A DNA stretch of 38,567 nucleotides from Armatimonadota bacterium (GCA_012512265.1 JAAZEM010000189.1:1-38567); one strand, 5' to 3'; counted from the first letter of the stretch, positions 17,427-26,696 are shown. The notes: generated by a model not told the origin, from the sequence alone. Translations and numbers: made by a program.

Positions 17427-20011
17427 CGAGCCCGAAGCTCCTGCCTCCGAGGGCGCTCGCGAATTGCCTGAATCGGCGTGCGTACCATCACTTTGAGGAC
17501 TTCGAACCACAGGATGCTGAGCACGCCCGCCACGAGGGCCAGCACCACTTCCCAGCCACCCAGAGGCGCGAAGTCGAACAGGTCGCGCAAGAGGGGCACA
17601 TAGAGGACCAGCGCGAGGGCGAGGAGAGTCACCCCGGTCACTGCCCAGAGCGCCGTATTGCGCGTGCGCAGGAGCGCGGGGATGGTGCGGCTCCAAGAGC
17701 GGTTGGTGTAGATGAGGCCCAGGTTCGAGAAGATCAGCGTGGTGAAGGTGAGCGCGCGCGCCTCGGACTCGGTGAGCCCGCGGTAACGGGCGACCGCGAA
17801 GACCGCCAGCACGACCAGGAAGACGCCTATACCTTGCAGGACGCTGAGAAGCACCATCCGGCGGTTGAAAAGTGCCTCTGCCCGGGAGCGCGGGGGCCGG
17901 CGCATGATTCCCTCCTCAGCTGCCTCCGCTTCAAAGACGGTGGAGGATGCCGGGTCGATGATTAGCTCCAGAAAGGCAATGTGCGCCGGGAGAAGGACGA
18001 GAGGCAGCTGGGCCAGGACGGGAACGAGCGACATTCCGGCGATTGGCACGTGGATGGAGAGGACGTAGGCCATCGCCTTGCGCAGGTTATCGAAGATGCG
18101 CCTCCCCAGCCGGACCGCGTGGACGATGGACGAGAAGTCATCGTCGAGCAGGACGAGGGCGGCGGACTCTCGGGCGACATCCGTGCCCCGGCCCCCCATG
18201 GCGATCCCGATGTGAGCCGCCTTCAGCGCCGGGGCGTCGTTCACGCCGTCACCCGTCATCGCCACGACTTCGCCGTTGGCCTTGAGCGCGTTCACCAGGC
18301 GCAGCTTCTGTTCCGGAACGACGCGCGCGAAGATGCTGGTGGTGCGTGCTCTCTCTCGTAGTTGTGCGTCGTCCATCTCCGCCATCTCCGGCCCGGTGAG
18401 GACCTCGTCGGCGGGAGTGAGCCCGATCTGGCGGGCGACGTGTATCGCGGTGCCTGGATAGTCGCCGGTGATCATCACCACGCGGATCCCGGCCTGGCGG
18501 CATTCGTCCAGCGCCTTGGGGGCGTCCGGCCGAATCGGATCGACGAGGCCGATCAACCCGAGGAACTCAAACGGGAAGTCGTGCTGCTCGCCGGGGAGCT
18601 CGCCACGCCGGAAGCTGGCTGCCGCCACGCTGATGACGCGAAGGCCATCCTCCGCCATGTCGCTGACCACGGCTTCCATCTCGCGAAGCTCGCCGGGAGC
18701 AAGGTGGCAGAGATCGGCCACGGCTTCCGGGGCTCCCTTGGCGGCGATGATATACTCCTCGCCCTCCGGGGAGAGCCAGACGTGCGATAGCGCCAGGAGT
18801 TCCGGCGAGAGGGGGTACTCTCGGACCAGCGTCCAGTCGGCATGGAGGTGCTCGGTGCGCGCCAGCTGCTCGTTGGCGAAGCTCACCAGCGCCCGGTCGA
18901 TCGGGTCGTAGGGCTCTTGCTGGCAGGCCAGGACAGCGTACTCCACCACGCGGTGCAGCTCCTCGGGGAGGTCCGGCGCCGGGGTTTGGGTGGCATCATA
19001 CCGGCTCTGCCCGACGCGGATCTGCGCCACGGCGAGGCGGTTCAGGGTGATCGTACCCGTCTTGTCCACCCCGAGAACCGTAGCGGCGCCGAGCGTCTCG
19101 ATGGCGGTGACCCGCCGGGTGAGCACGCGCTCGCGAGAGATTCGCCAGGCCCCAAGGGCCAGGAAGATCGTCAGGACGACCGGAAACTCCTCGGGGATCA
19201 TCGCCATCGCCAAGGTGATCCCGGCGAGAAGCGCCTCCAGCCAGTTGTCTCGGGTCAGCCCATAGACCACAACGACCAGCACGAAGAGTGCAAGCCCGAT
19301 GAGCGCCAGGGTTCGCACGAGCCTCCTCGTCTCGCGCTCCAAGAGCGTCGGCTCGGGCTCGGTCTCTCGCAGCGCGCGCCCGATCTTGCCGATCTCCGCG
19401 TCGCTGCCCGTGGCGTAGACGCGCGCAATGGCCTGGCCGCGTGTTACCAGCGTGCCGGAGAAGACGAAGGGAAGATCATCTCCCCCTGGCCGGGCGGGCG
19501 CCTCCTCTCCATTCCAGACGGTTTTGCGGACCGGCACGGACTCGCCGGTGAGGAGCGACTCGTCCACCAGGAGGTTGGAACTCCACTCGACAAACGCGTC
19601 CGCGGGAACACGATCCCCCTCGCTGAGAATCATCACGTCGCCGCGGACGACATCGCGGCCGGCGATGCGCTGGTGCTCGCCATCGCGGATGACAAGGGCG
19701 CGCGGGCTGGAGAGCTCGCGGAGCGCCGAGAGGGCGCGCTCCGTCTTTCGCTCCTGGTAGATGGTGATCCCCATCACCACCATGACGAAGCCGAGGAGCA
19801 TTCCCGCCTCGGGGAGGCTTCCCAAGGCCAGGTAGACGATGCCTGCCGCCACCAGGAGCAGGAACATCGGCTCCTGTGCCACCTCCCAGACAACGGTTGC
19901 CAACCCGCGCGCCCTCGCCGTGGGCAACTCGTTGGGGCCGTCGCGCTCGAGCCGTTCCGCGGCATCCCGTTCTGTGAGCCCGGTGATCCCTGCGACATCG
20001 AAAGCGTTCAC
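17423..20011 (-). CDS. cation-translocating P-type ATPase (P2-like)
   Basis: An 862-residue ATP-driven cation pump of the cytoplasmic membrane. It shows the N-terminal cation ATPase domain ([20 protein letters not shown]), the actuator domain with TGES at 155-158, membrane helix M4 with PEEFP at 273-277, the phosphorylated Asp316 in DKTGT, the nucleotide-binding KGAPEA, and the hinge [13 protein letters not shown]. Ten membrane segments are expected and fit. The PEEFP motif differs from PEGLP of typical calcium pumps, so the ion could be calcium, manganese, proton or another and is left open. The start is a GTG at 20011 with only a weak ribosome site. It follows the VOC gene by 36 bases and is convergent with hemB. 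Confidence 0.92.
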   Translation of the reverse strand: MNAFDVAGITGLTERDAAERLERDGPNELPTARARGLATVVWEVAQEPMFLLLVAAGIVYLALGSLPEAGMLLGFVMVVMGITIYQERKTERALSALRELSSPRALVIRDGEHQRIAGRDVVRGDVMILSEGDRVPADAFVEWSSNLLVDESLLTGESVPVRKTVWNGEEAPARPGGDDLPFVFSGTLVTRGQAIARVYATGSDAEIGKIGRALRETEPEPTLLERETRRLVRTLALIGLALFVLVVVVYGLTRDNWLEALLAGITLAMAMIPEEFPVVLTIFLALGAWRISRERVLTRRVTAIETLGAATVLGVDKTGTITLNRLAVAQIRVGQSRYDATQTPAPDLPEELHRVVEYAVLACQQEPYDPIDRALVSFANEQLARTEHLHADWTLVREYPLSPELLALSHVWLSPEGEEYIIAAKGAPEAVADLCHLAPGELREMEAVVSDMAEDGLRVISVAAASFRRGELPGEQHDFPFEFLGLIGLVDPIRPDAPKALDECRQAGIRVVMITGDYPGTAIHVARQIGLTPADEVLTGPEMAEMDDAQLRERARTTSIFARVVPEQKLRLVNALKANGEVVAMTGDGVNDAPALKAAHIGIAMGGRGTDVARESAALVLLDDDFSSIVHAVRLGRRIFDNLRKAMAYVLSIHVPIAGMSLVPVLAQLPLVLLPAHIAFLELIIDPASSTVFEAEAAEEGIMRRPPRSRAEALFNRRMVLLSVLQGIGVFLVVLAVFAVARYRGLTESEARALTFTTLIFSNLGLIYTNRSWSRTIPALLRTRNTALWAVTGVTLLALALVLYVPLLRDLFDFAPLGGWEVVLALVAGVLSILWFEVLKVMVRTPIQAIRERPRRQELRAR

Positions 20012-20047
20012 TCGCGCGGATGATGCAGGCGCCGTGCCAGTGCCACG

Positions 20048-20443
20048 CTACGCGCTCTCTTCCGACATCTTCACCCGGCCCAGGCGCCAGTAGGGCGAGG
20101 AGACAGAGAGATCGACGACCTGAATGCGATTGCCCCAGGGGTCGCGAAAGTCGCAGGCGAAACCCGGAGTCAGCGCGAGACCGCGTGCCTGAACGCGCTC
20201 GCGCACGCGCGCGATCTCGTCATCGTCGGTGACGATGATCCCGAAGTGGCGGTGATCATCCGGCTGCTTGCGGTCCACCTTGAAAAGAGCGAGGAACTGG
20301 TGCTCGCCCATCCGGAAGAAGGCCTGTCCCTCTCCCGCGTCCGGCTCCGGCAGGTCGAACACCTCCCGGTAGAAGCGCACTGCCTCGCTGACGTCCGTAA
20401 CCTCCAGAGCGATGTGGTTGATGCCATACACCTTCACTGCCAT
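20048..20443 (-). CDS. VOC family protein (glyoxalase/dioxygenase-like)
   Basis: A 131-residue single-domain vicinal-oxygen-chelate protein. The opening GINHIALEVTDVSEAVRFYREVF and the DPWGNRIQVVDL near 102-113 are the two beta-alpha-beta-beta-beta repeats' hallmark segments. His10 and a C-terminal acidic position are possible metal ligands, but the set is not complete enough to name an enzyme; glyoxalase, dioxygenase or antibiotic-binding roles are all possible. GGAGG seven bases before the ATG at 20443 supports the start. It is divergent from the M20D amidohydrolase and lies just ahead of the P-type ATPase. Confidence 0.88.
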   Translation of the reverse strand: MAVKVYGINHIALEVTDVSEAVRFYREVFDLPEPDAGEGQAFFRMGEHQFLALFKVDRKQPDDHRHFGIIVTDDDEIARVRERVQARGLALTPGFACDFRDPWGNRIQVVDLSVSSPYWRLGRVKMSEESA

Positions 20444-20571
20444 GAGCGTCCTCCTATCGCAACGTTCTCATAGGCGATCCCACAGAGGATGCTTAGCATG
20501 CTTGATGCCGGACACAAGCGCCAGGAGGACGCAGGCGAATGGGGAAAGTGAGGAAGGGAGGATGATGGCCA

Positions 20572-21747
20572 ATGGCATTTACTTTGGAGATCAACCGGCT
20601 GCGACAGGAAGTGGAGAGAGCGCTGCCGGTGGCAACCGAGATCCGCCGGGATCTGCACCGGCATCCAGAGCTGGCGCTCGAAGAGCGGCGAACGGCGCAG
20701 GTGGTGCTCACGCGGCTGCAGAAGCTAGGCGTTGAGGCGCTGCGCGTGGATGAGACCGGGGCGCTCGGCCTCATTCAGGGGGGGCGCCCGGGGCCCGTGG
20801 TGGCTCTCCGCGCGGATATGGACGCCCTCCCGGTCACAGAGGAGACGGGCGTGCCATATGCCTCGCAGCACGCGGGCAAGATGCACGCCTGCGGGCATGA
20901 CGGGCACACCGCCTGCCTTCTGGGTGTTGCCGAGGTCCTCTCTCGCCTGCGCCAGGAGCTTCCAGGAACGGTCAAGTTGATCTTCCAGCCCGCCGAGGAG
21001 GGCGGCGGGGGCGCCCGGCGGATGGTCGAGGCCGGTGTACTCCAGGATCCCGACGTCGAGCGGATTGTCGCTTTGCACTCGTGGCCCGACCTCCTGGCCG
21101 GTCAGATCGGCGTGCGTGCCGGCGCGATGCTCGCCGCCGTCGACACCTTCCAGGTGACGGTCCGGGGTCGTGGCGGGCATGGGGCTCACCCCCACCGGTG
21201 CATCGACCCGATCCTGATCTCGGCCCGGATCATCGACGCGGTGCAGAGCATCGTCAGCCGCGAAGTCGACCCCCTGGAATCGGCCGTGGTCACTGTGGGG
21301 CATATCGAAGGCGGCAAGACGCGCAACGTCATCCCGGACACGTGCTTCTTCGAAGGAACGGTGCGCACCCTGAGCGAGGAGACGCGCCGGCACGTGCAGT
21401 CGGTCTTCATGCGCACCGTGAACGGTGTGGCCGCGGCCCACGGGGCGACCGCCGAGATCGCCTACCATCGCGAGCTGCCCGTGGTGATCAACGACGCGGG
21501 CGTCGTCGACACGCTGCGCGACTTGGGCACGGAACTACTCGGGGCCGAGAATGTCGCGGAGATTGCCACGCCGAGCATGGGCGGTGAGGATTTCAGCCTC
21601 TACCTGGAGCAGGTTCCCGGGGCGCTCTTCCGCCTGGGGGTTGGCCCTGGCCGACCGGCGCTCCACGCGTCCACCTTCGACTTCAACGACGACGCCCTCG
21701 CCACCGGCATGCTGATGCTGGCGGGATACGTCCTGCGCGAGCCATAG
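20572..21747 (+). CDS. M20D family amidohydrolase (N-acyl amino acid/hippurate hydrolase type)
   Basis: A 391-residue cytoplasmic dinuclear metal amidohydrolase that likely removes acyl groups from N-acyl amino acids or similar amides. Family motifs are DLHRHPELALEE near 27-38, VALRADMDALPVTEE near 77-91, HACGHDGHTA at 105-114, QPAEEGGGGARRM near 139, and GGEDFSLYLE near the end. Expected metal ligands Cys107, His109, Glu143, His169 and a late His (LHASTFDFND) are present. The dimerisation/lid domain lies between about 185 and 300 (GRGGHGAHPHRCIDP). GGGAGG lies about 11 bases before the ATG at 20572; two nearer ATGs are out of frame. The last codon and stop lie in a large inverted repeat. Confidence 0.93.
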   Translation: MAFTLEINRLRQEVERALPVATEIRRDLHRHPELALEERRTAQVVLTRLQKLGVEALRVDETGALGLIQGGRPGPVVALRADMDALPVTEETGVPYASQHAGKMHACGHDGHTACLLGVAEVLSRLRQELPGTVKLIFQPAEEGGGGARRMVEAGVLQDPDVERIVALHSWPDLLAGQIGVRAGAMLAAVDTFQVTVRGRGGHGAHPHRCIDPILISARIIDAVQSIVSREVDPLESAVVTVGHIEGGKTRNVIPDTCFFEGTVRTLSEETRRHVQSVFMRTVNGVAAAHGATAEIAYHRELPVVINDAGVVDTLRDLGTELLGAENVAEIATPSMGGEDFSLYLEQVPGALFRLGVGPGRPALHASTFDFNDDALATGMLMLAGYVLREP

Positions 21748-21904
21748 CTAGACCACATTATTCATCAGAATAATGAAAAGAAGTCTCTCTGCCAGGCGTG
21801 GCGCGGGTTCGTGGGCACTGCTTCCGGACGCTTGCGGCGGCAACGGTGTGCCACCAGGCAAGAGTCTTCTCTTGAAGTATTCTGACGAATACTTCGGGCT
21901 ATGG
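21742..21904. repeat. MITE-like imperfect inverted repeat between convergent genes
   Basis: The left arm from 21742 (CCATAG, then CATTATTC-ATCA-GAATAATG at 21756-21775, AAAAGAAGTCTCTCTGCC) matches, about three bases in four, the reverse complement of the right arm ending at 21904 (GAAGTATTC-TGAC-GAATACTTC at 21874-21895, then CTATGG). Each arm folds into its own AT-rich hairpin, unlike the GC-rich surroundings. The arms hold the stop codons of both convergent genes at mirror positions. It may be a miniature mobile element, a bidirectional terminator, or both. Confidence 0.6.
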
Positions 21905-23032
21905 TTCCTGGCTTGCTTTTGCCAGGTAGTAGCCCACCAGGAGATCGACCACTGCTCCGTAACTCTGCACTCCGCCTGGCACGCGGTTGACTCGCAGGTA
22001 GAGGTCGTTGACGCGGCGCGACACGCGCTGGGCCGGCCCGCGATACCGGGCCCAGAACTCGCGGCTGCGTGCCCAATCGGCCCGCGCGGTGGCGGGAATC
22101 GCGCGGGCCACCTCGGCGAACGCCTCGGGGTCTGTGCGCGCCAAAGCTCCCAGCACGCTCCCGGTGGCTTCCAGGATGCCGCAATACCGCAGGTAGGGGT
22201 CTGAAGACTGATAGAGCGCCAGGAAGCCGGCGAAGCTTGCCTCGCTCTCGTGGGTGATGCCTCGCTGGTGCGCCTTCTCATGGGCCACGGCCGCGACGAG
22301 ACTGGGGTGGGGCAGCAGCCGGTTGACGTTTGGCTCGCCCGTGAAGGGGATGAAGATTCCCGAGAGGCCCAGGCGCGAGAGGATGCCGGAGGCACGGACC
22401 GGCTTGGCGGATCCGAGGCGCCGCGGGAAGCCTTCGCCGGCCACCGGGAGAGCTTCGTAGGCGTCCTCCACCTTAGCCGCCAGCTCCTCCCACGGGTAGG
22501 GGTGGCCCGCAGGGCGGTCGCGGTGTTCCGTCGGGGGCGCGTGCCGGGCGAGCTCTCCCGCGAGCCAGCGCGCGGTGGCCGCCAGCTCCCCGGCAGTGCC
22601 ACCGTTAGGGATTCCCAGCCGCTCCGAGAGCGGCACCCGGCGATAGTTGAGGCCCCACAGCAGCGAGAAGGCGAAGAGGATCCAGCCAGCCGCGGCGATC
22701 CCGCGCCCCGTCGTGCCCGCGAGCCACCGCCCCCACCTCACCCCCATCCTTCTGGCGCGCACTGCGCTCCACACGAGGGCGAAGAGGAGGGCAGGGGGGA
22801 GGAGGATGGCGCCGGCCTCGGCCAGGGAGAACCCGGCCCACTCATTCACGAGCGATAGGAGCGCCGCGATCCAGGGATAGAGGCCCCGCGAATAGAGGCG
22901 TTCCACGATGGGCGCAGGCGCCCACCGTTGTAACCCGGCGGCCACCAGAAGGAGCGCCCATCCGACAACGACCCAGCGGCGATCCGGGCGCCTCGGCGCG
23001 GCGGGCGGCTGGCGCTCCACGGGCCGGCTCAT
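21899..23032 (-). CDS. DUF3810 family membrane protein with zinc-peptidase motif
   Basis: A 377-residue protein with three N-terminal membrane segments (about 20-35, 68-90, 110-128) followed by an outer or cytoplasmic domain. That domain contains HEKAHQ at 251-256 with Glu262 in THESEASFAGF, an HExxH zinc-metallopeptidase motif as found across DUF3810. A membrane protease role is therefore inferred; no substrate is known. Its ATG at 23032 overlaps the stop of the metallo-beta-lactamase-fold gene (ATGA), which indicates translational coupling; the longer frame to 23257 runs inside that gene and is rejected. It ends in the inverted-repeat element. Confidence 0.88.
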   Translation of the reverse strand: MSRPVERQPPAAPRRPDRRWVVVGWALLLVAAGLQRWAPAPIVERLYSRGLYPWIAALLSLVNEWAGFSLAEAGAILLPPALLFALVWSAVRARRMGVRWGRWLAGTTGRGIAAAGWILFAFSLLWGLNYRRVPLSERLGIPNGGTAGELAATARWLAGELARHAPPTEHRDRPAGHPYPWEELAAKVEDAYEALPVAGEGFPRRLGSAKPVRASGILSRLGLSGIFIPFTGEPNVNRLLPHPSLVAAVAHEKAHQRGITHESEASFAGFLALYQSSDPYLRYCGILEATGSVLGALARTDPEAFAEVARAIPATARADWARSREFWARYRGPAQRVSRRVNDLYLRVNRVPGGVQSYGAVVDLLVGYYLAKASQEP

Positions 23033-23880
23033 GCGCGATCTGGCTCCCCAGCGGTGAGGATGGTCAGGACCATTCCCTCCGAAGCGGCAAAGCACTCGAA
23101 GCGGTCGCCCCGCTGGCGCATCTCCTCGTGGCAGGCGTGGACGATCGCGTCGATCTCGGCGTCGGTGCGGTCCGGGTCGTGATGGAAGAGGACGACCTCG
23201 CGGACTCCGGCGGCGCGGGCGAGATCGAGCACCTCCAGATAGGAGGAATGGCCCCACCCCTGGTGCGTCTCTAGTTCTTTCGGCAGGTATTGCGCGTCGT
23301 GGATCAGGAGGTCGGCCCCGCGGCAGAAGTCGATGAATCGCTCGTGGTTGCCGTCGGCGAGCTCGTTATCTGTCAGGTAGACAAAGACCCGGCCCTCGGC
23401 GGCGATCCGAAAGCCGACGCCCCCGCCCGGGTGGTTGGTCTCGACCGCGGTGATCTCCGCCGGGCCAACGCGGACTGGCCCCTCGTCCATCTTGACGAAC
23501 TCAATCGAGGCGCTGAGCCCGGAGAACTCCAAGGGGAAGTAGGCGCCCACCATCTGATCGGTGAGCGTCTTGCGGAGTTGCTGGCGCGGCATGTGATGGC
23601 TGTAGATTCGCAGGCGGGTGCTGGCCAGGTAGGCGGGCTTGAAAAAGGGAAAGCCCTGGATGTGATCCCAATGACAGTGGCTGAGGAAGAGGTGCGCGGT
23701 GACAGGCTGCTGGCGCGCGAGCACGTTGCCGAGCCGGCGGATGCCGGTGCCGGCATCCAGGATGAGCACCTCGCCGCTGTCGAAGCGAACGGAAACGCAG
23801 GCGGTATTGCCGCCGTAGCGGGCGGTGAGCTCTCCTGGCGCCGCGATCGAGCCGCGGGCGCCCCAGATCTCAACTCTCAT
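23029..23880 (-). CDS. metallo-beta-lactamase-fold hydrolase
   Basis: A 283-residue cytoplasmic MBL-fold protein. It opens MRVEIWGARGSIAAPG, followed by YGGNTACVSVRF, as in the phosphodiesterase/ribonuclease-Z-like branch. The metal motif HCHWDH (His68, His70, Asp72, His73) is intact, with LTDNE, HDAQYLPKE and LFHHDPDRTD supplying later ligands. Similar proteins cleave phosphodiester bonds or cyclic nucleotides and some are linked to signalling receivers, but the substrate here is unknown. The ATG at 23880 follows GGGGGAGC; the extra upstream frame lies in the gap to the divergent GlsB gene. It overlaps the DUF3810 start by four bases. Confidence 0.9.
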   Translation of the reverse strand: MRVEIWGARGSIAAPGELTARYGGNTACVSVRFDSGEVLILDAGTGIRRLGNVLARQQPVTAHLFLSHCHWDHIQGFPFFKPAYLASTRLRIYSHHMPRQQLRKTLTDQMVGAYFPLEFSGLSASIEFVKMDEGPVRVGPAEITAVETNHPGGGVGFRIAAEGRVFVYLTDNELADGNHERFIDFCRGADLLIHDAQYLPKELETHQGWGHSSYLEVLDLARAAGVREVVLFHHDPDRTDAEIDAIVHACHEEMRQRGDRFECFAASEGMVLTILTAGEPDRA

Positions 23881-23963
23881 AGCTGCTCCCCCATCGCGCG
23901 CGTTGCCCTCACTCGGTTTGGGCCGCTGGCCTCGCGGGAAGAGTGGGGCGGGAGGTAACGGCG

Positions 23964-24224
23964 ATGTCGATACTTGCATGGATCATCGTGGGACTGATCG
24001 CCGGTCTCATCGCGCGCGCCCTGGTTCCCGGCGAGGAGCCCGGCGGCCTGCTGGCCGATCTGCTCGTGGGTATCCTCGGCGCTGTCGTCGGCGGGTGGAT
24101 CTTCAACGCGATTGGAATCGGCGGCGTCACTGGCTTCAACCTGTGGAGCATTCTGGTCGCCACCATCGGCGCGGCCCTGCTGCTCTTCATCTACCATGCC
24201 GTAACCGGCCGGAGGACTGCCTGA
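23964..24224 (+). CDS. GlsB/YeaQ/YmgE family small membrane protein
   Basis: An 86-residue protein made of three hydrophobic segments with many glycines: IIVGLIAGLIARALVPG, DLLVGILGAVVGGWIF and ILVATIGAALLLFIY. This pattern and length are those of the transglycosylase-associated/GlsB stress family, often induced in stationary phase or by envelope stress; the molecular role is not settled. GGGAGG precedes the ATG at 23964. It is divergent from the metallo-beta-lactamase-fold gene (83-base gap) and convergent with the outer-membrane barrel gene. Confidence 0.9.
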   Translation: MSILAWIIVGLIAGLIARALVPGEEPGGLLADLLVGILGAVVGGWIFNAIGIGGVTGFNLWSILVATIGAALLLFIYHAVTGRRTA

Positions 24225-24247
24225 CAAACGCATGGTTATGCCCCGGC

Positions 24248-25291
24248 TCAGAAGAGTTCCGGCGCCGTCAGTAGAACGTAGCTGTTCAACTTGCCGTCCC
24301 GGGTGAGCCCCTGGGCGGCATCCAGGCGGAGGACCATCGGCACACGGCCCAGCGCGACCACGGGAGCGCGCAGGCCAATGCCGATTCCTCCGCGCATCAC
24401 CCATCCGGATTCGGCGGTCTGGAGAGCGCCCACATCCGCGAAAGTCACGACCTGAAGTTGCCGGATCGCGCCGAGAAAGCCCACGCTCCTCTCCCCATCA
24501 CGAAGGAGTGGCCAGCGCATCTCCAGGTTCGCGACGCCGGCGACATTGCCCCTATCGCTCAGAAAGTCGTAGCCGCGCACGCCCTCGCCGGCCAGCCAGA
24601 GCGCTCGCTGCACAGGGAGTGTGCCTGAAGTCAGCGCCCCATGCAGGCGCCATCCAAGTGAGCCCTCTGGCCCCAAGGGCTCGTATCGCGACCAGGAGAG
24701 CCGGGATGAGAAGTAGCTGCGCGTGCCGCCAAAGACGCGTATCGCCTGCGTTGCCGATGCCTCGACCCGTCCGCCCGAGCGCGGATTCATCCGGTCATCA
24801 CGCGAGTCTTGCTGGAAGCCCAGACGCACGGCGTGGATCCGGTCTTCGCCGACGGGAAGCAGCGTGCCACGCTCCTCCAGGGCCCATACCTTCTCCTGGA
24901 TGAGCGAGAGGGTGCCCAGCTTTCCTTTGCCCATCCGCCAGAACCCGGTGAGGCCTACGCCCGTGTGGCCCTCGTAGTAGCCCGTCTGAAAGAGGGGCAC
25001 GAGATCTGAGCGTGCCTGCACCTCGTGGAAGAACTGTACGCCGTAGCCAAGCCGGCTGCCCAGACCGTGGTCGTGGATGTAGCGCAGGCGGCCGCGAGGT
25101 TCGCCCTGTGCCCACGAGTAGCCCAGACTCGCCATGGCCAACGTGCGCTCGCCCCGCAGCGCGGCGGTGCCTCCGATCACGATATCGTCGTGCGGATTGA
25201 GGCTGTAGTAGGCCATCGGCGAGAACTCGCCTGCTTCGGTGGCGGTGGCCCACAACAGCGCCAGTACCGCGATGATCAATATTGGTCTCAC
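24248..25291 (-). CDS. Omp85/BamA-type beta-barrel outer membrane protein
   Basis: A 347-residue exported protein with a signal peptide (MRPILIIAVLALLWATATEA) and alternating strands throughout. It has the conserved loop LAGEGVRGYDFLSDRG near residue 240, matching the VRG(F/Y) barrel-lumen motif of the bacterial surface antigen (D15/Omp85) domain, and ends in Phe as outer-membrane barrels do. No POTRA domains are present, so it is a barrel-only member like patatin-linked or orphan barrels, and not BamA itself. The start is a GTG at 25291 with poor ribosome site; an ORF upstream ends in GTGA overlapping it. It supports a two-membrane envelope. Confidence 0.82.
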   Translation of the reverse strand: MRPILIIAVLALLWATATEAGEFSPMAYYSLNPHDDIVIGGTAALRGERTLAMASLGYSWAQGEPRGRLRYIHDHGLGSRLGYGVQFFHEVQARSDLVPLFQTGYYEGHTGVGLTGFWRMGKGKLGTLSLIQEKVWALEERGTLLPVGEDRIHAVRLGFQQDSRDDRMNPRSGGRVEASATQAIRVFGGTRSYFSSRLSWSRYEPLGPEGSLGWRLHGALTSGTLPVQRALWLAGEGVRGYDFLSDRGNVAGVANLEMRWPLLRDGERSVGFLGAIRQLQVVTFADVGALQTAESGWVMRGGIGIGLRAPVVALGRVPMVLRLDAAQGLTRDGKLNSYVLLTAPELF

Positions 25292-25510
25292 GCAGATTCG
25301 GGATGCAGAGACCTCTTGTCCGCCCCGCGGGCTTCGTGCGCGGCGCCGGCAAGGGAGAGGCTTCTGCAGCTCCCGTCCTCCTCTCGGGGTTTATTCCATC
25401 CGGTCCTGATCTCGGGCAAGGCGCTCCGCCATGCGCGGTGAGCAGCCGTGCCCGCCGGCGCATCACGCCCGATAGACTCCGTTCCATCTGGTTCCTGGAA
25501 GAGAGGAGCC

Positions 25511-25633
25511 ATGAAGAAGAGTGCCCTACCGTCTGGCTCTTTCCAGGCATCGGCAAAGGGAGACCCTGCCGCCATAATTATCGGCAGGAACTGGCCAAAC
25601 TTGAGCAGGGGGGCGTTGCGGAGCAGGGGCTAG
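25511..25633 (+). CDS. possible 40-residue small protein
   Basis: A short frame starts with ATG at 25511 after a strong GAGAGGAGCC ribosome site and reads MKKSALPSGSFQASAKGDPA onward to a TAG that shares CTAG with the convergent Pro-rich gene. There is no promoter in view and no recognised domain. It is the only supportable coding signal in the 338-base gap 25292-25629, which otherwise holds nothing I recognise. Confidence 0.25.
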   Translation: MKKSALPSGSFQASAKGDPAAIIIGRNWPNLSRGALRSRG

Positions 25634-26472
25634 GGCTCTTCGGGCACCGGGATCACGGGAGTCTCCTCGCTGGCCGCCTCCCGCGACTCCGGGCTCAGTT
25701 CACCAAGGCGAAGCGGGCGAGCCTGATGCGTGGGTACGCTCACCCAGCGTGCGGTGTAGCGATGGTATTCGCGAAAGACGCCGCGTCCGGAGTTAGGCGA
25801 GCTTTTCGTCGCGTGCACTCGAACTTGATACTCGCCTGGTTCTATCTGGAGGTGGATGGTTGCCTTGGGCATCAGCACGCGCCGGTAGCGCTTCTGCCCG
25901 GATAGGATCACCACCATCGTGTCATCCTCACAGTTGATCATCACAAGCAGCGGGTTGCGCTCTCCTGCCGGCTCCTCGTGGAATCCGAGCGAGCCGGGGG
26001 ATGTGACCGGAGGCGTGCGCGGAGCCTCGGCAGGGATGCGGCGCGGGGCGGCGCCGGTGATGGATGGCGGGGGGATTCCGGCCGTGGTGGGGAGGCGTAG
26101 CCCGCCCGGCGCGGGAGGGCGCGCGGCGACGGAAGAGGAGCTCTTGGGAGTGCCTGGAGACGACGCGGTGAGCGGAGACGCGGTGGACTGATCGGAAGGA
26201 GCTGGAGGGCCGGCCGTGAGCGGCTCGGCGGCGAGTGGATCCGCGCGCACTTCGGTGAGCGGTGGAGCTTTCTCCACCGGTAGCCGCGCCACGTGACCCG
26301 GCACCCGGTCAGGCTGGAGTACCAGCGCCTGCTCCGAGCGCGCGGGCCGAGACCGGGGCGAGACAAGCCCCCCGCGTGCATCGTTCTGGTCACGGATGAC
26401 CAGCGAAATGCCCAGCCCCACGACGATCACCGCCGCCACCCCTCCAACCACCTTCAGGGACACCGCTCGCAT
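25630..26472 (-). CDS. membrane-anchored protein with Pro/Ala-rich linker, unknown
   Basis: A 280-residue protein I do not recognise. One N-terminal membrane helix (VVGGVAAVIVVGLGISLVI) is followed by a long Pro/Ala/Ser-rich region (about 35-165) and a compact C-terminal beta domain (about 170-255) with MINCEDDTMVVILSG, a stretch of strands, and YHRYTARWVSVP. This suggests an envelope protein holding a small beta domain away from the membrane. The longer frame to 26526 is rejected because a perfect promoter sits over its beginning; the ATG at 26472, about 19 bases after the predicted RNA start, is used, although the ribosome site is weak. Confidence 0.7.
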   Translation of the reverse strand: MRAVSLKVVGGVAAVIVVGLGISLVIRDQNDARGGLVSPRSRPARSEQALVLQPDRVPGHVARLPVEKAPPLTEVRADPLAAEPLTAGPPAPSDQSTASPLTASSPGTPKSSSSVAARPPAPGGLRLPTTAGIPPPSITGAAPRRIPAEAPRTPPVTSPGSLGFHEEPAGERNPLLVMINCEDDTMVVILSGQKRYRRVLMPKATIHLQIEPGEYQVRVHATKSSPNSGRGVFREYHRYTARWVSVPTHQARPLRLGELSPESREAASEETPVIPVPEEP

Positions 26473-26497
26473 TGGAGTTCCGTGCCTTTCACGTCCC

Positions 26498-26526
26498 ATT
26501 ATAGGGTCGAGGGGGGGAAGTGTCAA
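26498..26526 (-). promoter_or_regulatory. consensus promoter of the Pro-rich anchored protein
   Basis: On the minus strand a perfect TTGACA (26526-26521) and perfect TATAAT (26503-26498) are 17 bases apart, the ideal sigma-70 arrangement. RNA should start near 26491, giving a leader of about 19 bases before the ATG at 26472. Confidence 0.88.
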
Positions 26527-26663
26527 CGTGCTCTTGCCGCCATCGATACCACGGAGGAAGGGGGCAGACCCGGATTGCCTGACTCCCGGGCCTTTTCCTG
26601 CCTCCGTCTCCCCCGGGTAAAACTATCAAAGAGTTTTTGAAGTGTTGGTCTGGCACAGCCGAT

Positions 26664-26696
26664 CCGGCGGCACGATCATCTGATGGCGTGCGCCGG
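26664..26696. promoter_or_regulatory. interrupted palindrome in a divergent intergenic region
   Basis: CCGGCG, a bulged G, CACG and ATCA pair with TGAT, two unpaired G, CGTG and CGCCGG. It lies between the two divergent promoters (26498-26526 and 26815-26842). It could be a regulator site or a small RNA hairpin. The rest of 26527-26814 shows no gene. Confidence 0.35.

Noticed and set aside
20487..20507. Palindromic run GATGCTTAGCATGCTTGATGC between VOC and M20D genes
   Set aside because: It could be an operator, but the palindrome is short and no regulator gene or second copy supports it.
25288..25575. 95-codon minus-strand frame whose stop overlaps the barrel-gene GTG (GTGA)
   Set aside because: The overlap looks like coupling, but there is no ribosome site before its ATG, no domain, and a composition like non-coding DNA. 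It is only a weak possibility.
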